A stretch of DNA of 64,000 bases from Poindextera sp035294785. Lineage in GTDB: Bacteria; Pseudomonadota; Alphaproteobacteria; Caulobacterales; Caulobacteraceae. The notes under the pieces were generated by a model, which did no database searches, was not told where the DNA came from, and saw only the letters and a program-made list of their open reading frames with translations. The DNA lies in NCBI GenBank assembly GCA_035294785.1, contig DATGKF010000038.1:4168-68167 (forward strand), written 5' to 3'. Within the stretch, counting starts at the first letter, position 1, and each line of letters begins with the position of its first letter. Positions 50,147 to 59,214 of this stretch are shown here, one piece after another. The translations under genes were made by a program, and so were the position numbers.

Positions 50147-52912
50147 TCAATCGGCCGGATCGTCGTCGCCCTCGTCGACCTCGTCATCGGAGTCCACGCC
50201 GTCTGCGTCGCCCTCCAGCCGCTCGACGCCGACGACATGCTCCTCCTCGGCGGTGCGGAAGATGGTCACGCCCGAGGTGTTCCGTCCGGCGATGCGAATG
50301 CCGTCGACCGGCACGCGGATCAGCTGCCCCTGATCGGTGACCAGGAGTATCTGGTCGCTCTCCTCCACCGGGAAGGACGCGACCAGCCGCCCGCCGCGCT
50401 TGGAGAGGTCGTGGGCGATCAGCCCTTGCCCGCCGCGGCCGGTGCGACGGTACTCGTAGGCCGAGGTGCGCTTGCCGAAGCCTTCGGTCGAGACCGAGAG
50501 GATGAATTCCTCCGCAGCGCCCAGCGCCGCGATGCGTTCGAGCGAGAGGGCGACCTCGCCGGCCCCGGCCTCATCGTCGTCGTCCGGCGCGCCGCCCTCG
50601 CCGTCGTCAGCGCCCTGGGCCGCCCGCATGGCGCTGGCATGCTTGAGGTAGGCGCCGCGTTCGTCCGGCGTCGCCTCGACCCCATGCAGGATGGCCATGG
50701 AGATCACCGTGTCGCCATCGGCGAGGCGCACGCCGCGCACGCCGGTGGACTCGCGCCCGGCGAACACGCGCACCTCGTCGACCGGAAAGCGAATGCACCG
50801 ACCGAGCGCGGTGGTCAGCAGCACGTCGTTCGCTTTGGTGCACAGGCCGACGCCGACGATGGAGTCGCCTTCGTCCAGCTTCATGGCGATCTTGCCGGCG
50901 CGGTTCACGGTAACGAAGTCGGAGAGCTTGTTACGCCGCACCCCGCCCGAGCGGGTGGCGAACATGACGTCGAGCCCTGCCCAGCTGGACTCGTCCTCGG
51001 GCAGCGGCAGGATCGAGGTCATCGTCTCGCCAAGCTCGATCGGGAAGAGGTTGATGAAGGCTTTGCCGCGCGAGGTCGGCTGGCCCAGCGGCAGGCGCCA
51101 GACCTTGAGCTTGTAGACCTTGCCGCCGGAGGAGAAGAACAGCACCGGCGCATGCGTAGAGGCTGAAAAGACGCGGGTGACGGCGTCCTCTTCCTTCGTC
51201 GCCATGCCGGACCGGCCTTTGCCGCCGCGGCGCTGCGTGCGGTACGTGGCGAGCGGGGTGCGCTTGACGTAGCCGCCCAGGGTGACGGTGATCACCATGT
51301 CCTCTCGCGTGATCAGGTCCTCGTCGTCGACGTCGGCGTCGCCCTCGACGATCTGCGTGCGCCGCGGCACGGCGAACGCTTCGCGCACCTCGACCAGCTC
51401 CTCACGCACGATGGCCATCACCCGCTCGCGCGACGACAGGATCTCGAGCTTGGCGGCGATTTCGGTGGCGAGACCGTTCGCCTCCTCGAAGATCTCCTCG
51501 CGTCCAAGCCCGGTCAGCCGCGAGAGCGTCAGCGCCAGAATCGCGCGCGCCTGCTCCTCGGTGAGGCGGATGGCGTCCTCGCCGGCCAGCATCGTGCGGG
51601 GATCGGCGATTAGCGCGATCAGCGCGGCCATGTCGCCGATCGGCCAGACACGTTCGGTCAGCGTCTCGCGCGCCTCGGCCGGGTCCTTGGCCTGGCGAAT
51701 GATGCGAATGACCTCGTCGATGTTGGCGACGGCGATGGCCAGGCCCACCAGCACGTGTCCGCGGTCGCGCGCCTTGGCGAGTTCGAACTTCGTGCGGCGG
51801 ACCACCACCTCCTCGCGGAAGGCGACGAAGTGGCCGACCATCTCGCGCAGACTCATCTGCTCGGGCCGGCCGTGGTTGAGCGCCAGCATGTTGACGCCAA
51901 ACGAGCTTTGCAGGGTCGTGAACCGGTACAGCTGGTTCAGCACCACGTCCGCCGAAGCGTCTCGCTTGATCTCGACGACGACGCGCAGGCCCTGGCGGTC
52001 GCTCTCGTCGCGCAGGTCGGCGACGCCTTCGATGCGCTTTTCGCGCACCAGCTCGGCGATGCGCTCGACCATCGCCCATTTGTTCACCTGGAACGGCACC
52101 GAGGTGATGATGATCGCCTCGCGATCCTTGCGGATCTCCTCGATCACGGCCGTGCCGCGCATGATCACCGAGCCGCGGCCGGTCAACAAAGCCTGGCGCG
52201 CGCCGGCGCGCCCGACGATCTCGGCGCCGGTCGGAAAGTCAGGGCCGGGCACGATCTCGAGCAGGGCATCGGCGCTGACGTCAGGGTCGTCGATCATGGC
52301 GAGGCAGGCGTCGACGATTTCGCCCAGGTTATGCGGTGGAATCTTCGTCGCCATGCCGACGGCGATCCCGTCGGAGCCGTTCACCAGCAGGTTCGGGATC
52401 CGCGACGGCAGCACCGTCGGCTCGCGCTCGCGTCCGTCGTAGTTGTCGTCGAAATCGACGGTGTCCGCGTCGATGTCGGCCAGCATGGCCATGGCCGCCT
52501 TGGTCAGCCGGCTTTCGGTGTAGCGCATCTGGGCCGGCGGATCGTTGTCGATCGAGCCGAAGTTGCCCTGCCCGTCGATGAGCAGAAGGCTCATCGAGAA
52601 CGGCTGCGCCATGCGCACGAGCGCGTCATAGATCGCGGCGTCGCCGTGCGGGTGGTACTTGGCCATGACGTTGCCGACCACGTTGGCGCACTTCACGTGG
52701 CTGCGGTCGGGCGTATGGCCCTGTTCGTTCATCGAATGCAGGATGCGCCGGTGCACCGGTTTCAGGCCGTCGCGCACGTCCGGGAGCGCCCGCGCGACGA
52801 TGACGCTCATGGCGTAGTCGAGGTACGAGCGCTTCAGCTCGTCCTCGAGACCGATGGGCGCAACCGCGCCGCGCCGGCTGTCGTCCGGCGGTTCTGGGGC
52901 GTCGTCGCTCAA
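50147..52912 (-). CDS. gyrA: DNA gyrase subunit A
   Basis: Breakage-reunion subunit of gyrase (921 residues). The active-site Tyr is in QMRYTESRLTKAAM; the GyrA box QRRGGKG in the C-terminal domain separates it from ParC. The quinolone region reads HPHGDAAIYDALVRMA: the residue equivalent to E. coli Ser83 is Ala, while Asp87 is kept. An acidic insert (about residues 745-770, rich in Asp/Glu/Gly) interrupts the beta-pinwheel and an acidic tail follows, both common in alphaproteobacteria. The start is TTG 52912 with no clear ribosome site. Two GANTC sites (52930, 52986) lie upstream. Confidence 0.96.
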   Translation of the reverse strand: MSDDAPEPPDDSRRGAVAPIGLEDELKRSYLDYAMSVIVARALPDVRDGLKPVHRRILHSMNEQGHTPDRSHVKCANVVGNVMAKYHPHGDAAIYDALVRMAQPFSMSLLLIDGQGNFGSIDNDPPAQMRYTESRLTKAAMAMLADIDADTVDFDDNYDGREREPTVLPSRIPNLLVNGSDGIAVGMATKIPPHNLGEIVDACLAMIDDPDVSADALLEIVPGPDFPTGAEIVGRAGARQALLTGRGSVIMRGTAVIEEIRKDREAIIITSVPFQVNKWAMVERIAELVREKRIEGVADLRDESDRQGLRVVVEIKRDASADVVLNQLYRFTTLQSSFGVNMLALNHGRPEQMSLREMVGHFVAFREEVVVRRTKFELAKARDRGHVLVGLAIAVANIDEVIRIIRQAKDPAEARETLTERVWPIGDMAALIALIADPRTMLAGEDAIRLTEEQARAILALTLSRLTGLGREEIFEEANGLATEIAAKLEILSSRERVMAIVREELVEVREAFAVPRRTQIVEGDADVDDEDLITREDMVITVTLGGYVKRTPLATYRTQRRGGKGRSGMATKEEDAVTRVFSASTHAPVLFFSSGGKVYKLKVWRLPLGQPTSRGKAFINLFPIELGETMTSILPLPEDESSWAGLDVMFATRSGGVRRNKLSDFVTVNRAGKIAMKLDEGDSIVGVGLCTKANDVLLTTALGRCIRFPVDEVRVFAGRESTGVRGVRLADGDTVISMAILHGVEATPDERGAYLKHASAMRAAQGADDGEGGAPDDDDEAGAGEVALSLERIAALGAAEEFILSVSTEGFGKRTSAYEYRRTGRGGQGLIAHDLSKRGGRLVASFPVEESDQILLVTDQGQLIRVPVDGIRIAGRNTSGVTIFRTAEEEHVVGVERLEGDADGVDSDDEVDEGDDDPAD

Positions 52913-53108
52913 GGATTATTCAGACGCGGGAATCGGGCGCGAAAGTCATGAAACTGTTTAGCATCCGGGCGCTCTCGGCGCAAAAGAATCGCGGCCGTAA
53001 GCCCTCGCTTTTCAGCCCCGCGCGCGGCCCATTCTTACCGGTTCGTAATGTTGCCGAGGCCGGACGCCGTGTATGGTCTCGTACCCAATCGTAGGTTGGC
53101 GGGGGCGT

Positions 53109-53174
53109 ATGTCGGAGGCTAGCGGGCGGCGGGGCGCCCTGGTTCGTCGGGCTGCGGCCACAGCCTTCGCATGA
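53109..53174 (+). CDS. Possible 21-codon leader ORF coupled to the ABC-export operon
   Basis: ATG 53109 follows GGCGGGGGCGT and opens a 21-residue frame (MSEASGRRGALVRRAAATAF) whose TGA overlaps the ATG of the membrane-fusion gene as ATGA. That gene has no ribosome site of its own (CACAGCCTTCGC), so reinitiation after the leader is plausible. Confidence 0.4.
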   Translation: MSEASGRRGALVRRAAATAFA

Positions 53175-54430
53175 GCAACGAGACCCTCCTCAACCAGCTC
53201 CGCATCGACCGGAGCGAAAAGCCTCGCCGACCGCCGCGGCGCGCCCGGCGGCCCTGGCTGCTGATCGCACTTGCGGCCGTCGTCGCCGTCGCCGTCATCG
53301 CAGCCGCGGCCTGGTGGCTGATCGCCCAGCCGGACCGCGCGCCCGTGCGCGCCGCGCAGGCCGTCGCGGTCTCCACCGCCGGCGCGCCGCAGGGGGCGCC
53401 CCTGCTGGACGCCTCCGGCTATGTGGTCGCCCAGCGCCAAGCGACCGTCTCGGCCAAGATCCCTGGCAAGGTGCTCGCCGTCTACATCCAGGAAGGCCAA
53501 CGGGTCGAAGCGAACCAGGTGCTGGCCCGGCTGGACGACTCCAACGCGCGCGCCAGCGCCGACCAGGCGGCCGCGCAGGTCGGGCAGGCGCAGGCCAACG
53601 TTCGGCTGGCCGAAGCCGCGCTCGCCGACGCCGAGATCAAGTACGAGCGCTATCGCGGCCTCCTCGGACAAGGCGCCGTGGCCGCCCAGTCAATCGACGA
53701 CGCCAAGACCACCGTCGACAACGCCCGCGCCTCGCTCGGGGTGCAGCGGAGCCAGGTCGCGGTCGCCCGCGCGGGCCTCGAGATCGCCCACCGAAATCTC
53801 TCCGACACCGTTGTGCGCGCGCCGTTCGCCGGCGTCGTCACGGCGACATCGGCGCAGCCGGGCGAGATCGTGGCGCCGGTCGCCGGCGGCGGCTTCACCC
53901 GCACCGGCATCTGCACCATCGTCGACATGGACTCGCTCGAGGTCGAGGTGGACGTGGCCGAGAGCTTCATCAACCGCGTGAGCCAAGGCATGCCGGCCGT
54001 CGTGCGGCTCAACGCCTATCCGGATTGGGCGATTCCGGCGGAGGTGATCGCCGTCATCCCGACCGCCGACCGTTCGAAGGCGACCGTCACCGTCCGCGTT
54101 GCGCTGCACGCCAAGGACCCCCGCATCGTGCCGGAGATGGGCGCGCGCGTGACGTTTCTCGCGCCGCCGAGCGCAGGTTCGAACGGCGCGGTCGCGTCGG
54201 GCGGCGTCACGGTGCCGGACGATGCGGTGAAGACCGAGGACGACGGCCAGGTGGTGGTGTTCGTCATCGACGGCGGCCGGGTCGAGCGGCGCGCGGTCAA
54301 GCTCGGCCCGCACGAGGGGGCGAACCAGGTGGTGATCGCGGGCTTGCGCGCCGGCGACACCGTGGCGATCAGCGACAAGACGCTGGCCGACGGCGACAAG
54401 GTGCGGGTGGTCAAAGGAGAGGGCGAGTGA
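53171..54430 (+). CDS. Periplasmic adaptor (HlyD/membrane-fusion family) of an ABC exporter
   Basis: A 419-residue membrane-fusion protein linking an inner-membrane ABC transporter to the periplasm. A span at about residues 36-57 (LLIALAAVVAVAVIAAAAWW) anchors it. The biotinyl-lipoyl half-motifs flank a coiled-coil hairpin (about 115-210: ANVRLAEAALADAEIKYERY and similar), then beta-barrel and membrane-proximal domains (PGEIVAPVAGGGFTRTG). The gene heads a four-gene operon with overlapping start and stop codons. Confidence 0.9.
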   Translation: MSNETLLNQLRIDRSEKPRRPPRRARRPWLLIALAAVVAVAVIAAAAWWLIAQPDRAPVRAAQAVAVSTAGAPQGAPLLDASGYVVAQRQATVSAKIPGKVLAVYIQEGQRVEANQVLARLDDSNARASADQAAAQVGQAQANVRLAEAALADAEIKYERYRGLLGQGAVAAQSIDDAKTTVDNARASLGVQRSQVAVARAGLEIAHRNLSDTVVRAPFAGVVTATSAQPGEIVAPVAGGGFTRTGICTIVDMDSLEVEVDVAESFINRVSQGMPAVVRLNAYPDWAIPAEVIAVIPTADRSKATVTVRVALHAKDPRIVPEMGARVTFLAPPSAGSNGAVASGGVTVPDDAVKTEDDGQVVVFVIDGGRVERRAVKLGPHEGANQVVIAGLRAGDTVAISDKTLADGDKVRVVKGEGE

Positions 54431-55134
54431 ACGAAGCGGCGGAGCCCCTGATCAGACTGCGGGGCGTGATCAAACGCTACCGGCGCGGCCGGCAGACGCT
54501 CGAGGTGCTGCACAACCTCGACCTGGACGTGGCGGCGGGCGAGTTTCTGGCGCTGATGGGACCTTCGGGGTCGGGCAAGACGACGCTGCTCAACCTCATC
54601 GGCGGGCTCGACCAACCCACCGAGGGCGAGGTCGAGGTCGCCGGCGAGGAGATCGACCGGCTGTCCGGCGGCCAATTGGCCAGGTGGCGCAGCCGCCATG
54701 TGGGCTTCGTCTTCCAGTTCTACAATCTGATGCCCACCCTGACGGCCGAGCGAAACGTCGAACTGCCGCTGTTGCTCACCCCGCTTTCAGGTGCGGAGCG
54801 AAAGCGCAACGTCGAGGCGGCGCTCGCGCTCGTTGGACTGACGGACTGGCGCAAACACCGCCCGAACGAACTCTCCGGCGGCCAGCAGCAACGGGTGGCG
54901 ATCGCCCGCGCCATCGTGGCGGATCCGACGCTGCTGGTCTGCGACGAGCCGACCGGCGACCTCGACCGCGAGACCGCCGAGGAGGTTCTGGGCTTGCTGC
55001 AACAGCTGAACCGCGCCCAGGGGAAGACGATCGTCATGGTCACCCACGATCCGAAGGCGGCTTCGTTCGCATCGCGCATCGTGAACCTGGACAAGGGCGC
55101 GCTGGTCCCCGCGCCGGCGATGGGCGTGGTATGA
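54427..55134 (+). CDS. ABC transporter ATPase (MacB/LolD type)
   Basis: A 235-residue ABC ATPase. Walker A GPSGSGKTT, Q-loop VFQFYNLMP, signature LSGGQQQR, Walker B LLVCDEPTGDLD and the H-loop VTHDPKAA are intact. This subfamily powers FtsX-like permeases for export or lipoprotein movement rather than import. GTG start overlapping the adaptor stop (GTGA). Confidence 0.95.
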   Translation: MNEAAEPLIRLRGVIKRYRRGRQTLEVLHNLDLDVAAGEFLALMGPSGSGKTTLLNLIGGLDQPTEGEVEVAGEEIDRLSGGQLARWRSRHVGFVFQFYNLMPTLTAERNVELPLLLTPLSGAERKRNVEAALALVGLTDWRKHRPNELSGGQQQRVAIARAIVADPTLLVCDEPTGDLDRETAEEVLGLLQQLNRAQGKTIVMVTHDPKAASFASRIVNLDKGALVPAPAMGVV

Positions 55135-56276
55135 AATTCCTACCCTTGATCTGGGCGGGCATCTGGCGAAAACCGGGCCGCGCGATCCTGACGCTGCTCT
55201 CGGTGGCGAACGCCTTTCTGTTGTTCGGCATACTGCAGGGCTTCGCCAGCGGTCTGAACCACGCGGTCGGCGAGACGCATGCCGACGTCCTGCTGACGTT
55301 CAGCCGCGTCAGCCAGGTCGAGCCGCTGCCGGTCTCGCAGGTCGCCCAGATCCGCACCGTTCCAGGCGTACGCGCGGCGACGCCGGTCGTCCCAATCATC
55401 GCCAGCTATCGCGCGCCGACGCAGATCGTGCCGGCGGAAGCGGTCGATCCGAAGGCCATTCTCGCCGTCGATCCCGGCCTCACCATCCCGCAAACCATGA
55501 TCGACGCGCTCTCGAGCACGCGCACCGGCGCGCTGGTGAGCAAGCGGCTGGCGACCCGCTACGGCTGGAAGGTTGGCGACCGGGTGCCCCTGCGGGCGCT
55601 ACAGATCCAGAACAGCAACGGCACGCCGACCTGGCCGGTCGACATCGTCGGCGTGTTCGACGGCAAAGGCGGGACGCTGTTCGCCAACGCCATGTTGCTC
55701 AATTTCGACTACGTCGATCAGGGTCGGGCGACCGGCGCCGGCACGACCAATGTGATCTTCGTCCGCGTCGACGACCCGAACCACGCCACGCGCGTGGCTC
55801 AGGCGATCGACCGCCTGTTCGCCAACTCCGCCCACGAGACGAAAACCTCGACGGTGCGCGAAGTCGCCCAGGACCAGATCAAGCAGCTGGGCGATATCGG
55901 CTTCGTCATCAACGCCATCGTCGGGGCCGTCTTCTTCGCCCTGCTCTTCTCGGTCGGCGCACTGATGATGCAGTCGGTGCGCGAGCGCACCCCGGAGCTG
56001 GCGGTCTTGAAGACGCTCGGCTTTACCGATCGGGCCGTGATGGGGCTGGTGATGGCCGAGTCCCTCACCTTCTGCCTCGTTTCGGCGGCGGTCGGGCTTG
56101 GGCTGGCGGCCCTCTTGTTTCCCGTGGCGCGTCAGACGATCGGCTTCGACGTGCAGGCCGGGCCGCTGATGCTGGCCGGGTTCGGCCTCGCCGTCGTGCT
56201 CGCGCTGATCAGCGGCGGGCCGCCCGCGATCCGCGCCATGCGTCTGGAGGTCGTCGATGCGCTTGCAGGGCGTTAG
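55131..56276 (+). CDS. ABC transporter permease, FtsX/MacB type (first)
   Basis: A 381-residue permease. One N-terminal span (about 15-40, AILTLLSVANAFLLFGILQG), a large periplasmic domain (about 45-255) and three C-terminal spans (FVINAIVGAVFFALLFSVGA; MAESLTFCLVSAAVGLGLAA; LMLAGFGLAVVLALI). The RTPELAVLKTLGFTD segment is the cytoplasmic coupling region of FtsX-type permeases. ATG overlaps the ATPase stop. Confidence 0.92.
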   Translation: MKFLPLIWAGIWRKPGRAILTLLSVANAFLLFGILQGFASGLNHAVGETHADVLLTFSRVSQVEPLPVSQVAQIRTVPGVRAATPVVPIIASYRAPTQIVPAEAVDPKAILAVDPGLTIPQTMIDALSSTRTGALVSKRLATRYGWKVGDRVPLRALQIQNSNGTPTWPVDIVGVFDGKGGTLFANAMLLNFDYVDQGRATGAGTTNVIFVRVDDPNHATRVAQAIDRLFANSAHETKTSTVREVAQDQIKQLGDIGFVINAIVGAVFFALLFSVGALMMQSVRERTPELAVLKTLGFTDRAVMGLVMAESLTFCLVSAAVGLGLAALLFPVARQTIGFDVQAGPLMLAGFGLAVVLALISGGPPAIRAMRLEVVDALAGR

Positions 56277-56288
56277 GAGGCGGAACCG

Positions 56289-57458
56289 ATGAGCCTCTTC
56301 GCGCAGATCTGGGCCGTGACGGCGATGAACGTGCGCGCGATCCGCAGCCGCGCGGGCGCATCGGCGGTCGTCGTGATCGGCGTCGCCACCGTGGTCGCGG
56401 TGATGGTCTCGCTGCTCTCCATCGCGACAGGGCTGATGCAGACGGTGAACCGCAACGTGCGGCCCGACGACGTCATCGTGCTGAGCGCCGGGGCGCCAGC
56501 CATCTACATGAGTTCAATCTCGCGCACGGCGGCGGCCATCATCGCCGACGCGCCTGGCGTCAAGATCGACACGAACGGCAAGCCGATGGCGCAGCCGAAC
56601 GCCATCGTCGTGGTCGAGGTCACCAAAAAGCGCGACGGCGGCAGCGCCAACATCGGCTTTCTCGGGTCCGGCGACGAAGGCGCGCGCATGGCCTCGACCC
56701 TGAAGCTGCTCGCCGGTCGGCGGTTTCGACCCGGTGTGCGCGAGCTGATCGTCGGCAAGGAGGCCAGCGCCCAATACCGCAACCTCGGGCTTGGCGACCA
56801 CATCGCGCTGCGCGGGTCTGAGTGGACGGTGGTCGGCGTCTTCTCCGACAACGGCGGGAGCGACGAGAACCAGCTGATCGGCGACGCCGACACGGTGATG
56901 ACCGCGTTTGACCGGCCGGCGTTCCAGAGCATGAGCGTCCGGCTGGCCTCGCCGGCCATGTTCGAGCGGTTCAAGGACGCGCTGACGTCGAACCCACAGC
57001 TTTCGGTCGAGGTGAAGCGGACGTCGGACTACACGCGCGACCAGCTCAAGCCGGTCACCGGCGTCCTGAACTTCGTCGGCTATTTCGTCGGCGTGATCAT
57101 GGCCGTCGGCGCCGTGTTCGGGGCGATCAACACCATGTATTCGGCCGTCGACGCCCGGGCGCGCGAGATCGCGACCCTGCGCGCCATCGGGTTCGGCGGC
57201 GCGGCGGTTGTCGTCTCGGTGCTGGTCGAATCGCTCCTGCTGGCCGTGCCCGGCGCGTTGCTGGGCGTCGGCGTGGCCTGGCTGCTCTTCAACGGCCATG
57301 CTGTGCAGGCGCTGAACCTGACCTTCTCGCTGGCGGTGACGCCGGCGCTGCTCGAACTCGCCATCGTCTGGTCGCTCGTGATCGGCCTGATCGGCGGCCT
57401 GGCGCCGTCGGTGCGCGCCGCGCGCCTGCCGGTGGCGACAGCGCTCAGGGCGACCTGA
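56289..57458 (+). CDS. ABC transporter permease, FtsX/MacB type (second)
   Basis: A 389-residue permease with the same layout as its upstream partner: one span near residues 20-42, a periplasmic domain with NRNVRPDDVIVLSAGAPA, then three spans with ARAREIATLRAIGFGGAAV as the coupling region. The two permeases likely form a heterodimer with two copies of the ATPase. Substrate unknown; related DevBCA and Mac-type systems export glycolipids, peptides or macrolides. Confidence 0.92.
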   Translation: MSLFAQIWAVTAMNVRAIRSRAGASAVVVIGVATVVAVMVSLLSIATGLMQTVNRNVRPDDVIVLSAGAPAIYMSSISRTAAAIIADAPGVKIDTNGKPMAQPNAIVVVEVTKKRDGGSANIGFLGSGDEGARMASTLKLLAGRRFRPGVRELIVGKEASAQYRNLGLGDHIALRGSEWTVVGVFSDNGGSDENQLIGDADTVMTAFDRPAFQSMSVRLASPAMFERFKDALTSNPQLSVEVKRTSDYTRDQLKPVTGVLNFVGYFVGVIMAVGAVFGAINTMYSAVDARAREIATLRAIGFGGAAVVVSVLVESLLLAVPGALLGVGVAWLLFNGHAVQALNLTFSLAVTPALLELAIVWSLVIGLIGGLAPSVRAARLPVATALRAT

Positions 57459-57466
57459 GCGCCGGT

Positions 57467-57937
57467 CTAGAACGGGATTTCGTCGTCCAGGTCGGCTGAG
57501 AAGCTTTCCCGCTCGCCCTGCGGCTGCAGGCGTTGGCCAGTGGGCTGGAAACCGCCGCCGGTTTCGTCGCGCTCGGCGTCGCCGCCGCGGCCGTCGAGCA
57601 TCGTGAGCTCGCCACGGAACTTCTGCAGCACGACCTCGGTCGAAAACTTCTCGACGCCGGCGTTGTCCGTCCACTTGCGCGTCTGGATGGCGCCCTCGAG
57701 ATAAACCTTCGAGCCCTTCTTCAGATAGCTCTCGGCCACCTTCACCAGGTTGTCGTTGAAGATGACGACGCGGTGCCATTCCGTGCGCTCACGCCGCTCG
57801 CCCGACTGCCGGTCGCGCCAGGTCTCGGACGTCGCCACCCTGAGATTGGCCACCCGATCGCCCGAATTGAGCGTGCGGATTTCCGGGTCGGCGCCCAGAT
57901 TTCCGATCAAGATCACCTTGTTGACGCTGCCCGCCAT
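57467..57937 (-). CDS. ssb: Single-stranded DNA-binding protein
   Basis: A 156-residue SSB. The OB fold (residues 1-110) begins NKVILIGNLGADPEIR and includes TEWHRVVIFNDNL and VYLEGAIQTRKW; a flexible Gly/Gln-rich linker leads to the acidic tip DLDDEIPF that recruits repair and replication partners. It is convergent with the ABC export operon. Confidence 0.96.
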   Translation of the reverse strand: MAGSVNKVILIGNLGADPEIRTLNSGDRVANLRVATSETWRDRQSGERRERTEWHRVVIFNDNLVKVAESYLKKGSKVYLEGAIQTRKWTDNAGVEKFSTEVVLQKFRGELTMLDGRGGDAERDETGGGFQPTGQRLQPQGERESFSADLDDEIPF

Positions 57938-58027
57938 CTCACCCTCGCCTCTTCCGTAGCCGGTTCAATCGGACGACCCTAGCCGAGGTTGTCGGCTCGC
58001 ACAATGTTCTTGTTTCGTTCAGGCCTT

Positions 58028-58414
58028 CTACTGCCCGGTCGACAATGCCGCGGCTGTCGCCAGGCGCCCATCGGCCGTGCGGCCGAGCAGGAAATAGCGC
58101 GGACCGTTCAGCGTCTCCGCGGTGAACACCCCTTCCTTCTGAAGGAAGAGGAAGTTTCCCTGGTAGGCGCCTGTAATGTCTTCCGCACTTCCGCCCAACG
58201 TAAGGAAGTGTTCGCGCATGCCCTCGAGGGCGGCGGCGCATGTCTCGATCGAGCGTTCGCCGGCGCTGACCTTGTTGAAGGTCACCTTGCCATCGCGCGC
58301 CTGCACGGCCTGCCAGCATATGCCCTTGTCGGTGGGCGCATCGACCTGCGGCTGGCAGCCGCCCAGAGCTGCAGCGCCGATCAGGGTCAGGGCCGACAGG
58401 ACGAACGATCGCAT
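58028..58414 (-). CDS. Small uncharacterised lipoprotein
   Basis: A 128-residue lipoprotein of unknown function; the lipobox is ALGGC at about residue 20. The mature part contains two more cysteines (KGICWQAV, ETCAAAL) that could pair and a C-terminal region GNFLFLQKEGVFTAETLNG. It lies 12 bases downstream of the membrane-anchored gene, so both are probably in one operon. No family recognised. Confidence 0.75.
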   Translation of the reverse strand: MRSFVLSALTLIGAAALGGCQPQVDAPTDKGICWQAVQARDGKVTFNKVSAGERSIETCAAALEGMREHFLTLGGSAEDITGAYQGNFLFLQKEGVFTAETLNGPRYFLLGRTADGRLATAAALSTGQ

Positions 58415-58426
58415 GGCGCGCTCCGT

Positions 58427-59092
58427 CTAGAGCGCCGCCGAACAGTCGGGCGGCGACTGTTCGAGCAGCATGTGGAAATCGTGGCCGTCGGGCGAGATGT
58501 CGATCTCGCCCGGGACCTGGCGCAGCATCTGGTCATTCCAGCGGCCGACGGCCGGCGGCCCGCCCCGGGCGCAATGGCCGTCGAAAAGCAGCATGACGCA
58601 ACCCCTGAGCGTCATCCCCTGTCCGAGGTCGGCCCACGCGCCGGTCGCCGCACCGCGCGCGCACTCGCCCTGCCCGTCCACGGCCGCCAGCGCCTGCGGC
58701 ATGTCCGAGGGCTCAGCCGACGGCGTCTCGGTCTGGACCGTCGCGGGCGCGGGCGCGTCGACAGCGGGGTTGGCGGCGGCGAGCTGACCGGTCTGGTCGA
58801 CGCCCACATCGAGGGCCTCAGTGGCGACGCCGTTGCGCTTGGCGCAATCGGCGAGCGTGAGCGTGCCGACGAGCGTTCCGTTGACGAAGCAGCGCAGCGG
58901 CTTCTGCGGGTCGACGGAAGAGGGCGCGCCGGCCTGCGCCTGCACGATCAGTCCGCCGGTCGAGGCCGGCGGCGGCGTGGTCGGCGCCGGTCCGTGCAGG
59001 AGGACGACGAGGCCCGCCGCCACCGAGAGAGCCACCACGGCGACGGAACCGCCAAGGGTCAGCCAGAGCCTGCGGGAACGGGCGGCCTCCAT
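58427..59092 (-). CDS. Uncharacterised membrane-anchored periplasmic protein
   Basis: A 221-residue protein with a single N-terminal span (about residues 8-32) and a cysteine-containing periplasmic part: LRCFVNGTLVGTLTLADCAKR near 75-95 and GECARG, RGCVML, GHCARG, PDCSAAL in the last 85 residues. The first motif resembles a segment seen in uncharacterised Caulobacterales proteins, from memory. The start at MEAARSRRLW (59092) is preferred. Function unknown. Confidence 0.7.
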   Translation of the reverse strand: MEAARSRRLWLTLGGSVAVVALSVAAGLVVLLHGPAPTTPPPASTGGLIVQAQAGAPSSVDPQKPLRCFVNGTLVGTLTLADCAKRNGVATEALDVGVDQTGQLAAANPAVDAPAPATVQTETPSAEPSDMPQALAAVDGQGECARGAATGAWADLGQGMTLRGCVMLLFDGHCARGGPPAVGRWNDQMLRQVPGEIDISPDGHDFHMLLEQSPPDCSAAL

Positions 59093-59214
59093 GCGCCTTG
59101 AGCTACGCCGCACGAGGCGGGGTTTCAAGCCGCGGCGGCCAGTGCGATTTCACTCCGGAAGTTAAACAAGTCGCAGTCATATCAAGGGAAAGTGCGAGTC
59201 TGACGGCGCAAAAA

